Origin: an uncultured Eubacteriales bacterium
Lineage (GTDB): Bacteria > Bacillota > Clostridia > Oscillospirales > Oscillospiraceae
NCBI GenBank assembly: GCA_900549705.1
Contig: URPI01000071.1
Coordinates: forward strand, 1-10,511
Direction of reading: 5' to 3'
Length of the DNA stretch: 10,511 nt
In this document: positions 1 through 5,977 of the stretch, piece by piece
Numbering within the stretch: the first letter of the stretch is position 1
Layout: the number at the start of each line of letters is the position of its first letter
Translations under genes and position numbers: made by a program
The notes under the pieces: generated by a model
The model's input: only the letters and a program-made list of their open reading frames with translations
What the model was told of the DNA's origin: nothing
Database searches by the model: none

Positions 1-42
1 CCTTATAAATCGCAAAACTGGCAGCGCTGCTAAGCGATGCCT

Positions 43-72
43 CCCTGATTAAAATCGCAATTTTAATCAGGG
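43..72 (-). terminator. Stem-loop at the 3' end of the liv operon
   Basis: A perfect 13-bp inverted repeat (arms 43-55 and 60-72, 4-base loop) begins 7 bases after the livF stop. It is the obvious 3' boundary of the liv transcript. The base after the stem is not part of a U-run on the minus strand, so it is not a textbook intrinsic terminator. The distal arm itself carries four consecutive U, and a further 10-bp palindrome (GCAGCGCTGC, 21-30) lies downstream. It may act as a terminator or as a 3' end stabiliser. Confidence 0.55.
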
Positions 73-79
73 AATAGTA

Positions 80-784
80 TCAGCCGCCCAGATATGCCTT
101 GCGCACTTCATCGGATTTTGCAAGCTCCGCGCCTGTTCCAGACAGCGTGATGTTGCCGGTTTCCAGCACATAGGCGCGGTCGGCAATCTGAAGCGCCTTG
201 CGGGCGTTCTGCTCCACCAGCAGAATGGTTGTTCCCTGCTTGTGCAATTCCTTTATAATCTCGAAAATTTGGTCAACCAGAATGGGAGCAAGTCCCATGG
301 ATGGCTCATCCAGCATCATCAGCTTGGGGTGGCTCATGAGGGCGCGGGACATGGCAAGCATCTGCTGCTCGCCGCCGGACAAGGTTCCGGCTACCTGTTT
401 GCGCCGCTCCTTCAGTCGGGGGAACAGCTGGAAAACCATCTCTAAATCCTGGGGGTTGACGGCCTTTTTGATAAACGCGCCCATCTCCAGATTCTCCTGC
501 ACGCTCATTTGCAGGAAAATGCGGCGGCCTTCCGGAACGTGTGCCAGTCCTTTCCCCAGGAGCTTGTAGGAATCGATGTGGGTGATGTTCTCGCCGCAGA
601 AGGTGATGGAGCCCTGGCGGGGGTGCATCAGGCCGGAAACGGTTTTCAGAATGGTGCTTTTACCGGCACCGTTGGCACCAATCAGCGCCACAATTTCACC
701 CTCGTTTACTTCAAAGGAAACACCCTTGATGGCGTGAATCGCACCATAGTACACATGGATGTCGTCAATGTTCAGCATACTCAT
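80..784 (-). CDS. livF: BCAA ABC transporter, ATP-binding protein LivF
   Basis: This is one of the two cytoplasmic ATPases that power import of leucine, isoleucine and valine through LivH/LivM. It has 234 residues, the usual LivF length. Walker A is GANGAGKST (36-44), the PEGRRIF segment typical of LivF is at 85-91, the ABC signature is LSGGEQQ (135-141), and Walker B is LMMLDEP (155-161). The switch position reads LVEQN, with Gln in place of the usual His, which is normal for LivF. It is the last gene of the operon. Its ATG directly follows the livG stop (TAAATG), and its AGGAGG ribosome site lies inside livG, so translational coupling is likely. A second in-frame Met at residue 3 is a possible alternative start. 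Confidence 0.96.
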   Translation of the reverse strand: MSMLNIDDIHVYYGAIHAIKGVSFEVNEGEIVALIGANGAGKSTILKTVSGLMHPRQGSITFCGENITHIDSYKLLGKGLAHVPEGRRIFLQMSVQENLEMGAFIKKAVNPQDLEMVFQLFPRLKERRKQVAGTLSGGEQQMLAMSRALMSHPKLMMLDEPSMGLAPILVDQIFEIIKELHKQGTTILLVEQNARKALQIADRAYVLETGNITLSGTGAELAKSDEVRKAYLGG

Positions 785-1627
785 TTATGCGTCCTCCTTG
801 CCCAGATAAGCCTCGATAACGGTGGGATTCTGGCGGATTTCCTCCGGCGTGCCCTTGGCAATCAGGCGGCCATAGTTCAGCACGGCAATGGTTTCGCACA
901 CGTTCATCACCAGGTTCATGTCATGCTCAATCAGGAAAATAGCAATGTGGAAGGTGTCGCGGATGCGGCGAATCTGATGCATCAGCTCGGTGGTTTCGCT
1001 GGGGTTCATACCGGCGGCGGGTTCGTCCAGCAGGATGATGCTGGGATTGGTGGCCAGAGCACGGACAATCTCCAACCGGCGCTGCACGCCGTAGGGCAGG
1101 GAACCGGCCTTCTGGTCGGCCAGGTCAGCCAGCCCCATGAAGTCCAGCAGCTCCATGGCTCGCTGGGTTGCCTTGCGTTCGGCAACATAATAGCTGGGCA
1201 GATGGAACATACTGGAGAAGAAATTGCACTTGATTTGATTGTGCATACCCACTTTTACGTTGTCCAGGACGGTCATGTCGGTGAACAGACGAATATTCTG
1301 GAAGGTACGGGCAATGCCCAACTTCGTCACCTTATGGGTGGACATCCCCTTGGTGTCGATGCCGTTAATCAGCACAGAGCCGCGGGTGGGCTGGTACACG
1401 CCGGTAAGCAGGTTGAAGATGGTGGTCTTGCCTGCACCGTTGGGGCCAATCAGGCCGCAGATTTCTGTGGGACCCAGGGAGACGTTGAAGCTGTCCACAG
1501 CGGTCAGGCCGCCAAAGTCGATGCCCAGGTTGCGCACATCCAGCACCAGGGGCTTGCCGGCATCGGATTCCCGGTAGGTATTAAAAGTAGGAATCTGAAC
1601 GGTCTTTTTGGGATAATGGTTATTCAT
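785..1627 (-). CDS. livG: BCAA ABC transporter, ATP-binding protein LivG
   Basis: This is the second ATPase of the Liv transporter and would form a heterodimer with LivF under the LivH/LivM pore. It has 280 residues. Walker A is GPNGAGKTT (61-69), the Q-loop sits in ARTFQNIRLF with Gln at 110, and Walker B is IILLDEP (197-203) followed by the LivG-type AAGMNP. The switch His is at 235 (LIEHDMNLV). The signature motif reads LPYGVQRRLEI (177-187), a variant of the family's usual LSYGxQRRLEI. The first 25 or so residues form an N-terminal extension before the ATPase fold. Its ATG overlaps the livM stop by 4 bases (ATGA), so coupled translation is expected. It ends directly against livF. Confidence 0.96.
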   Translation of the reverse strand: MNNHYPKKTVQIPTFNTYRESDAGKPLVLDVRNLGIDFGGLTAVDSFNVSLGPTEICGLIGPNGAGKTTIFNLLTGVYQPTRGSVLINGIDTKGMSTHKVTKLGIARTFQNIRLFTDMTVLDNVKVGMHNQIKCNFFSSMFHLPSYYVAERKATQRAMELLDFMGLADLADQKAGSLPYGVQRRLEIVRALATNPSIILLDEPAAGMNPSETTELMHQIRRIRDTFHIAIFLIEHDMNLVMNVCETIAVLNYGRLIAKGTPEEIRQNPTVIEAYLGKEDA

Positions 1628-2700
1628 TTCACCTCAGCCTCCTTTGTCTGCTTTACAAACATATGCTTTACCTTGTCGACCAGGACGGAGTTCCACTCAC
1701 TGACCTTGGGGGACCAGGTAAACAGCATCACCAGAATCAGCACAATGGCGTAGATAATCATGCGGTAGTCATTGAGACCGCGCATGGCCTCCGGCAGAAT
1801 GTACAGCACTGTGGCGGAAATGACGCTGCCCAGAATGTTGCCCATGCCGCCCAGCACCACAAAGACCAGAATGTTGATGGAGGTGTTGAAATTGAACTTG
1901 GCCGCATCCAGGGAGGAGAAATTCAGGCCGTACAGCGCACCGGCCATACCGGCCAGGAAAGCGGAAACCACAAATGCCTTCATGCGGAAGGCGGTGACAT
2001 TGATGCCCACGGACTCGGCGGCAATCCGATTGTCCCGGACGGCCTTGATGGCGCGCCCCTCCTTGGAGTTGATGATGTTCAGCACGACAAACAGAGTAAA
2101 CAGCACCAGGCCGAAGCCAATGGCAAAGGTGGAAATTCGCTTGATGCCGGTGATGCCCATGGCACCGGAGAGAATCCACTTGTGCCCTTTGCCAATCAGC
2201 TTGGGCTTTGCGGTAGCCAGCACGAAGCGGAAGCCGCTGTCGTCAATGCCCACATACATATTGCCAATCAGATTTTTCATGATTTCGCCGAAGGCCAGCG
2301 TCACAATGGCCAGATAGTCGCCCCGGAGACGCAGCACGGGAATGCCGATGATAAAGCCGATGATACCGGCCAGCAGTCCGCCGAAGACCATGGCAAGAAT
2401 CAGCCGCAGCACAGGGCTGGGCACGGTGTCCTTGAGGAGCGTTGCCAGAACCACGCCGGAAAACGCACCCACACCCATGAAACCTGCGTGTCCCAGGCTC
2501 AGTTCACCGCACACACCCACCAGCAGGTTCAGGGAGACGGCCAGCACGATATAGCAGCACACGGGAACCAGATAGCCGGTGACGGCGCTGCCCAGCTTGC
2601 CCTGATTGCTCAGGGTCTGCATGATGACAAAGGCGACAATCACCACCAGATAGGTGGCAATATTCTTATAATTGTCCTTTTTCAGCAGTGTTTTTTTCAT
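1624..2700 (-). CDS. livM: BCAA ABC transporter, permease LivM
   Basis: This is one of the two membrane permeases of the Liv transporter and has 358 residues with many hydrophobic helices. A basic N-terminus (MKKTLLKKDN) precedes the first helix at about 15-30. Family landmarks are GELSLGHAGFMGVGAF (65-80), the RLRGDYLAIVTLAFGEI block (124-140), the cytoplasmic coupling loop GRAIKAVRDNRIAAESVGINV (215-235), which contacts the ATPases, and LGGMGNILGS (283-292). The C-terminus is charged and cytoplasmic. Its start is 9 bases after the livH stop, with an AAGGTG ribosome site overlapping the stop region. It overlaps livG by 4 bases. Confidence 0.95.
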   Translation of the reverse strand: MKKTLLKKDNYKNIATYLVVIVAFVIMQTLSNQGKLGSAVTGYLVPVCCYIVLAVSLNLLVGVCGELSLGHAGFMGVGAFSGVVLATLLKDTVPSPVLRLILAMVFGGLLAGIIGFIIGIPVLRLRGDYLAIVTLAFGEIMKNLIGNMYVGIDDSGFRFVLATAKPKLIGKGHKWILSGAMGITGIKRISTFAIGFGLVLFTLFVVLNIINSKEGRAIKAVRDNRIAAESVGINVTAFRMKAFVVSAFLAGMAGALYGLNFSSLDAAKFNFNTSINILVFVVLGGMGNILGSVISATVLYILPEAMRGLNDYRMIIYAIVLILVMLFTWSPKVSEWNSVLVDKVKHMFVKQTKEAEVK

Positions 2701-2709
2701 ATCGTCACC

Positions 2710-3591
2710 TTACACTTTCTCCTGCACGCGCTTGCCCAGCAGACCTGCGGGCTTGACCAGCAGAATGATAATCAGAACGCCGAACACAATGGCATCGGAG
2801 AACTGGGTGGACAGAAATGCCTTTGCAAAGGTTTCGATGATACCCAGTAAAACGCCGCCCAGCATGGCACCGGGAATGGAACCGATGCCGCCCAGCACGG
2901 CTGCCGTAAAGGCGCGGATGCCGGGCATGGAGCCGGTGGTGGGCTGGAGTACAGGGATGGAGGAGCACATCAGCACACCGGCCACTGCTGCCAGCGCAGA
3001 GCCGATGGCAAAGGTGATGGAGATGGTTTTGTTGACGTTGATGCCCATGAGCTGGGCGGCATCCCGATCCTCGGACACGGCGCGCATGGACTTGCCAATG
3101 CGGGTGCTGGAGGTGAACCAGGTCAGCGCCAGCATAATTACCACGGAAACCACCACGGTCACCAGAACCTCACCGGTGATGGTCAGGCTGCCAAACAAAA
3201 GGAAGGGCTTGATGGTGGAAACCACGCTGGTGAAGCTCTTGGGGTTGGAGCCCCAGATGAGCTGAGCGGCATTTTGCAGAAAGTAGCTCACGCCGATGGC
3301 GGTAATCAGCACCGCCAGACTGGGGGTGCCGCGCAGGGGCTTGTAGGCAAGACCCTCAATGACGATGCCCAGAAGGGTACACACCGCCATGGAGGCAAGA
3401 ATGCCCAAAATGGGGGGCATCCCCAGGTAATTGGTAACGCAGTAGCAAATGTACGCGCCCACCATGATAATATCACCGTGGGCAAAGTTCAGCATTTTGG
3501 CAATACCGTAGACCATGGTATAGCCCAGCGCGATGATGGCATAAATGGAGCCAATGCTGATTCCGTTTATGCAGTATTGCAGGATGTTCAT
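2710..3591 (-). CDS. livH: BCAA ABC transporter, permease LivH
   Basis: This is the partner permease of LivM, with 293 residues, typical for LivH, and about eight hydrophobic segments. Diagnostic blocks are the N-terminal GISIGSIYAIIALGYTMVYG, then LNFAHGDIIMVGAY (34-47), the coupling loop TRIGKSMRAVSEDRDAAQLMG (163-183) and LGGIGSIPGAMLGG (233-246). The chosen ATG at 3591 has an AAGGGAG ribosome site. It lies 118 bases downstream of livK, behind a strong stem-loop, so its transcription probably depends on readthrough. A TATAAA sequence just upstream has no convincing -35 partner. Confidence 0.95.
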   Translation of the reverse strand: MNILQYCINGISIGSIYAIIALGYTMVYGIAKMLNFAHGDIIMVGAYICYCVTNYLGMPPILGILASMAVCTLLGIVIEGLAYKPLRGTPSLAVLITAIGVSYFLQNAAQLIWGSNPKSFTSVVSTIKPFLLFGSLTITGEVLVTVVVSVVIMLALTWFTSSTRIGKSMRAVSEDRDAAQLMGINVNKTISITFAIGSALAAVAGVLMCSSIPVLQPTTGSMPGIRAFTAAVLGGIGSIPGAMLGGVLLGIIETFAKAFLSTQFSDAIVFGVLIIILLVKPAGLLGKRVQEKV

Positions 3592-3667
3592 ATGCGTTTT
3601 TCTCCCTTCAACAGTTTATAACAGAGGCCGCCGTGCAGCCTTTCTTATCAGCTGCTGCTTCTTGCCC

Positions 3668-3695
3668 AAAAAGGGGGAGTGAAGCTCCCCCTTTT
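3668..3695 (-). terminator. Intrinsic terminator between livK and livH
   Basis: On the minus strand the sequence reads AAAAGGGGGAG, a 5-base loop, then CTCCCCCTTTT followed by one more T. This is an 11-bp perfect stem ending in a run of five U, 15 bases after the livK stop. It should end many transcripts after the binding-protein gene. This is a common device for making solute-binding protein in excess over the permease and ATPase subunits encoded downstream. Confidence 0.85.
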
Positions 3696-3709
3696 GGTAT
3701 GCGTTTTAA

Positions 3710-4846
3710 TTAGTCAACGGAAACGTAAGCGCCGTCCTGGATAACCACGATGGAGCCAGCCTTGGAAACGAAGCCGTCCTCGTCCCAGGTCATGCCGGCA
3801 CCGGTGATGCCGTCGTAGGTCATGGTGGTGAACTGCTCAATCATCTTTGTGCAGATTTCTTCGTTGGACTCGCTGCCGTCGATACCGGCTGCATTGCAAG
3901 CCTGGTACATTGCCCAGATAACATCGTAAGCGTCAGCACCAAACTGGTTGGGAGTTTCATTGTAGAGCTCCTTGTACTTGGCAACGAAAGCAGCGGTGCG
4001 CTCATCCTTGGAGTCAGCGGCGAAGGGGGTCAGCATATACAGGCCGTTGGCCAGAGAGGTATCAAAGCCTTCCACGTCCAGAATGCCGTCCATGCCGTCA
4101 ACGCCGAAGAACACGGGCTTGTAGCCAATCTGGTTTGCATAGGACAGGATGGAGGAAGCTTCGGTGTAGTAGATGGGCAGGAACACCAGGTCAGCACCGG
4201 CTTCCTTGCACTTGGTCACCTGGGTGCTCAGGTCAGCCTTGGTGTCGCCGGTGAAAGCCTCGGTGCAGACAACATCCAGACCCTTTTGCTCGGCTTCTTC
4301 CACGAAGGTCTCCAGAATGCCGGTGGAGTACACATCGGAGGAGTCGTAAATCACGCCAACCTTGGAACCCAGACCCTTCTCGGCAATCACTTCAGCGGAC
4401 ACAGTGCCCTGCATGGGGTCGGTGAAGCAAACCTGGAACACGTTGTCGCCGGTGTAGGCAACGTCAACGGCAGAAGCGGAGGGGGTGACCATGAAGATGC
4501 GGTCTTCGTTGGCCAGAGGGCCGACAGCCAGACAGGGCTTGGTGGTGGTGGTGCCGCAGAACATCTGCATACCCCAGTCCTTCAGGGCGTTGTAAGCGGA
4601 AACAGCCTTTTCAGCATCGTGCTCGTCGTCCTGGCAGTTCAGCTCAAACTGGAGGCCGCCCAGAGCGTTGACCTCGTCAACGGCAATCTGTGCAGAGCGG
4701 GCAACGCAGGTGCCGTAAACGGCAGCGCCGCCGGTCAGGGGGCCGGACATACCAATCTTCACCGTGCCGGCATCGGCGGAGGCAGCACCAACAAACATGG
4801 TGGCAGTCATTGCAAGGGACAGAACAGAAGCAAGTAACTTTTTCAT
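3710..4846 (-). CDS. livK: BCAA-binding protein of the Liv ABC transporter (LivK/LivJ family)
   Basis: This is the extracytoplasmic binding protein that would capture Leu/Ile/Val (specificity inferred from the operon) and deliver it to LivH/LivM. It has 378 residues from the ATG at 4846. That start has an AAAGGAG ribosome site about 9 bases upstream and begins a standard signal peptide: MKKLL, a hydrophobic core to about residue 20, and an AASADA cleavage region. The mature start TVKIGMSGPLTGGAAVYG is the family's type I periplasmic-binding fold opening. Other landmarks are TPSASA (121-126), VIYDSSDVYSTG (165-176) and TPNQFGADAYDVIW (298-311). An in-frame ATG at 4999 would add 51 residues that read through a transcription terminator and do not resemble a signal peptide, so it was not used. 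No lipobox Cys is present in the signal peptide. It is preceded by a leader peptide and attenuator. Confidence 0.94.
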   Translation of the reverse strand: MKKLLASVLSLAMTATMFVGAASADAGTVKIGMSGPLTGGAAVYGTCVARSAQIAVDEVNALGGLQFELNCQDDEHDAEKAVSAYNALKDWGMQMFCGTTTTKPCLAVGPLANEDRIFMVTPSASAVDVAYTGDNVFQVCFTDPMQGTVSAEVIAEKGLGSKVGVIYDSSDVYSTGILETFVEEAEQKGLDVVCTEAFTGDTKADLSTQVTKCKEAGADLVFLPIYYTEASSILSYANQIGYKPVFFGVDGMDGILDVEGFDTSLANGLYMLTPFAADSKDERTAAFVAKYKELYNETPNQFGADAYDVIWAMYQACNAAGIDGSESNEEICTKMIEQFTTMTYDGITGAGMTWDEDGFVSKAGSIVVIQDGAYVSVD

Positions 4847-4903
4847 TTTTCGTTTCTCCTTTGTTGAATACTGAAAGGCTCCGCAATCTTCCGAATCCTT
4901 TCT

Positions 4904-4936
4904 ATAAAAAAGCGGTCGCAGGAAAATCTGCAACCG
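4904..4936 (-). terminator. Attenuator: intrinsic terminator upstream of livK
   Basis: On the minus strand CGGTTGCAG pairs with CTGCGACCG (4928-4936 with 4913-4921), giving nine pairs including one G-U, with a 6-base loop. The stem is followed by CTTTTTTAT, with six U in a row at 4906-4911. It lies between the leader-peptide stop (33 bases upstream) and the livK start (about 58 bases downstream). A terminator placed inside the 5' leader of livK is expected to make expression of the transporter conditional on readthrough or antitermination. Confidence 0.85.
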
Positions 4937-4966
4937 TTCTTTCATACAGTGTGAAAGCCCGGCCAG
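4928..4966 (-). promoter_or_regulatory. Candidate antiterminator competing with the livK attenuator
   Basis: CTGGCCG (4960-4966), which begins two bases after the leader stop codon, can pair with CGGTTGCAG (4928-4936), the 5' arm of the terminator. The pairing is CCG with CGG, one G-U, and CUG with CAG, with two unpaired bases. The enclosed segment contains its own perfect 6-bp hairpin, CTTTCA/TGAAAG (4952-4957 with 4939-4944, 7-base loop), which could stack on it. A shorter alternative pairs CTGTA in that loop with TGCAG. The structures were drawn by eye with no energy calculation. Confidence 0.5.
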
Positions 4967-4968
4967 AG

Positions 4969-5124
4969 CTACCCTAGCAGTCGTACATCCAGTACGCAAA
5001 TGGACACCACCAGAATGGAGGCAGTGTCCAGCAGGGCGCGGATAATTCGGGCATCAAAGGAAGCCGCGGAAGCCTGACAGCCGCAGAAAGAAGCAGAATT
5101 CATAAAAGCCTTTGCGTTCATCAT
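4969..5124 (-). CDS. BCAA-rich leader peptide of the liv operon (51 aa)
   Basis: This short ORF lies directly upstream of livK, between a strong promoter and an intrinsic terminator. It starts MMNAKAFMNS; the ATG at 5124 has a GGGGAGG ribosome site (5134-5140) with a 9-base spacer, and the next codon (5121) is also ATG. Residues 1-26 contain no Ile, Leu or Val and are rich in Ser, Ala, Phe and Cys. Residues 27-50 hold 14 of them: II at 27-28, LL at 31-32, then ILVVSICVLDVRLLG to the TAG stop. Such skew is the hallmark of an attenuation leader whose translation stalls when charged Leu/Ile/Val tRNA is scarce, comparable in concept to the ilv and leu leaders of enterobacteria. A perfect 5-bp hairpin (4982-4986 with 4992-4996) lies within the last BCAA codons. 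I do not recognise a homologue. It could instead be a small membrane-associated protein, but the position argues for a leader. Confidence 0.8.
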   Translation of the reverse strand: MMNAKAFMNSASFCGCQASAASFDARIIRALLDTASILVVSICVLDVRLLG

Positions 5125-5154
5125 TTCCGGTTACCTCCCCTTGAATTTGTGCCT

Positions 5155-5183
5155 ATTGTATCTCATAGAAAGACATTTGTCAA
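5155..5183 (-). promoter_or_regulatory. Sigma-A type promoter of the liv operon
   Basis: On the minus strand a perfect -35 TTGACA (5178-5183) is separated by 17 bases from a -10 TACAAT (5155-5160). Transcription should begin near 5148, about 24 bases before the leader-peptide ATG. The near-consensus strength fits a system that is controlled after initiation. Confidence 0.85.
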
Positions 5184-5201
5184 CAAGGGAAAAACGACTA
5201 G

Positions 5202-5215
5202 ATTCAATTGTGAAT
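5202..5215. promoter_or_regulatory. ATTCA-N4-TGAAT palindrome upstream of the liv promoter
   Basis: A perfect inverted repeat, ATTCAATTGTGAAT, lies 18 bases upstream of the liv -35 box. Its centre is roughly 60 bases upstream of the predicted start, a position from which activators commonly work. It matches 12 of 14 bases of a palindrome in the marR leader (5950-5963). ATTGTG is also repeated at 5207-5212 and 5218-5223, one helical turn apart. No protein assignment can be made from sequence alone. Confidence 0.4.
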
Positions 5216-5430
5216 AAATTGTGTTTTTGTGCAGAAACAACAAATGTACGCAGTGGGTGTACACTCAGGGCGAAACAGAGTCGTGTCCGACGTTTTTTCT
5301 AAATTCCTGGTAAATTTTATCCTGCGCAAACAGCAAAATATTTAAGTACCGTTTGGACTGTTTTCAAAAATAAATTGGCCGCTTTTGGCACGGCTTCATT
5401 CCGGCAAAAATGCAGGATGATTTTTTACAT
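5216..5430. other. AT-rich intergenic region without a recognised gene
   Basis: This lies between the liv control region and the tRNA terminator. No ORF with a ribosome site was found. A possible weak minus-strand promoter (TTGAAA, 17 bases, TAAATA, around 5340-5370) could add a longer liv 5' leader, but neither box is strong. No T-box core sequence or known riboswitch core was recognised. Confidence 0.5.
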
Positions 5431-5469
5431 AAAAAAACATCAGGTTTGAAAATGAATCAAACCTGATGT
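5431..5469 (-). terminator. Intrinsic terminator of the tRNA operon
   Basis: A perfect 13-bp stem (5457-5469 with 5437-5449, 7-base loop) is followed on the minus strand by a U-run of seven at 5431-5437, whose first base also closes the stem. It begins 7 bases after the tRNA-His CCA end. Confidence 0.93.
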
Positions 5470-5475
5470 GCTATC

Positions 5476-5553
5476 TGGGGTGGATAATGGGACTCGAACC
5501 CACGATCTTCAGAGCCACAATCTGACGCCTTAGCCAACTAGGCCATATCCACC
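5476..5553 (-). tRNA. tRNA-His (GUG)
   Basis: The cloverleaf folds with acceptor GTGGATA/TATCCAC. The anticodon stem TCAGA/TCTGA encloses loop TTGTGGC, giving anticodon GTG, and the T-loop GGTTCGAGTCC is intact. An extra 5' G (position -1, base 5553) faces discriminator C73, the identity element of tRNA-His. CCA is encoded. It is the last gene of a three-tRNA transcript. Confidence 0.95.
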
Positions 5554-5571
5554 ATATGTAATTTGCTGAAT

Positions 5572-5648
5572 TGGTACGCCAGAAGGGACTCGAACCCCCG
5601 ACCTACTGCTTAGAAGGCAGTTGCTCTATCCAGCTGAGCTACTGGCGC
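5572..5648 (-). tRNA. tRNA-Arg (UCU)
   Basis: The 77-base cloverleaf has acceptor GCGCCAG with CTGGCGT, giving a G-U pair at 1-72. The anticodon stem ACTGC/GCAGT has loop CTTCTAA, anticodon TCT, which reads AGA and probably AGG codons. T-arm GGTTCGAGTCC is present and CCA is encoded. It lies 18 bases upstream of tRNA-His on the same transcript. Confidence 0.95.
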
Positions 5649-5656
5649 ATAAAATG

Positions 5657-5730
5657 TGGAGCGGGTGACGGGAATCGGACCCGCGTATCCAGCTTGGAAG
5701 GCTGGTGTTCTACCATTGAACTACACCCGC
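5657..5730 (-). tRNA. tRNA-Gly (UCC)
   Basis: The 74-base cloverleaf has a perfect acceptor stem, GCGGGTG/CACCCGC. The anticodon stem CCAGC/GCTGG has loop CTTCCAA, anticodon TCC, which reads GGA/GGG codons. The T-loop is GGTCCGATTCC and CCA is encoded. It is the first gene of the Gly-Arg-His tRNA operon, 8 bases upstream of tRNA-Arg. Confidence 0.95.
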
Positions 5731-5760
5731 ACAGCTCTGCTTCCCGGATTCAGCTTGATG

Positions 5761-5789
5761 ATTTTAGCATGGATTTTTTAGTTTGTCAA
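5761..5789 (-). promoter_or_regulatory. Promoter of the tRNA operon
   Basis: On the minus strand the -35 TTGACA (5784-5789) and -10 TAAAAT (5761-5766) are separated by 17 bases. The predicted start is about 25 bases upstream of the mature tRNA-Gly 5' end. Confidence 0.88.
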
Positions 5790-5922
5790 GAACTTTTTGG
5801 AAAATTTCTTTCTGCGAGCTGCGGCTGTCCCGCTGCCCCTGCAATACGGCGACACCACCGTCCTCCTGGCGGAGAAATTCAAATGTTTACAGAATATTCA
5901 TACTTTTTCCGGCGCAAATCAA

Positions 5923-5963
5923 TATAATAGAAAAGTTCAAATTTGAAGCATTCAATGATGAAT
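5923..5963 (+). promoter_or_regulatory. marR promoter -10 box with two adjacent palindromic operator candidates
   Basis: A consensus TATAAT (5923-5928) lies upstream of the MarR gene, but no good -35 box sits 16-18 bases before it. Just after it are two perfect inverted repeats: TTCAAATTTGAA (5936-5947), which would cover the transcription start, and ATTCA-ATGA-TGAAT (5950-5963). Their centres are 15 bases apart. The half-site TTCAAAT recurs upstream at 5878-5884. This arrangement fits autorepression by the MarR protein encoded directly downstream, as is common in the family. Confidence 0.6.
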
Positions 5964-5977
5964 CGAGGAAAAAACCC

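Noticed and set aside
509..1753. Long plus-strand ORF antisense to livF/livG (and similarly 1663-2850 and 9104-10003)
   Set aside because: These are shadows of conserved minus-strand genes; their composition is rich in Gly, His and Gln with no recognisable domain and no ribosome site.
4846..4999. Longer livK start at 4999 giving a 429-residue protein
   Set aside because: The extra 51 residues run through the terminator and antiterminator, overlap the leader peptide in another frame, and precede a normal signal peptide that has its own ribosome site.
4847..5150. T-box riboswitch or CodY site controlling the liv operon
   Set aside because: No T-box core sequence and no clear CodY palindrome could be found near the promoter; the leader-peptide arrangement explains the region better.
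5280..5298. Possible plus-strand terminator GTCG-TGTC-CGAC followed by six T
   Set aside because: The stem is only 4 bp and no plus-strand gene precedes it.
5811..5875. GC-rich patch between the tRNA promoter and the marR promoter that can be read as protein-like sequence
   Set aside because: No start with a ribosome site, no recognisable family, and it is bounded by stops; too short to call a gene remnant.
5783..5977. Longer marR start at 5783
   Set aside because: The extension crosses the TATAAT box and both palindromes and lacks MarR similarity; the ATG at 5978 has a good ribosome site and gives the normal family length.
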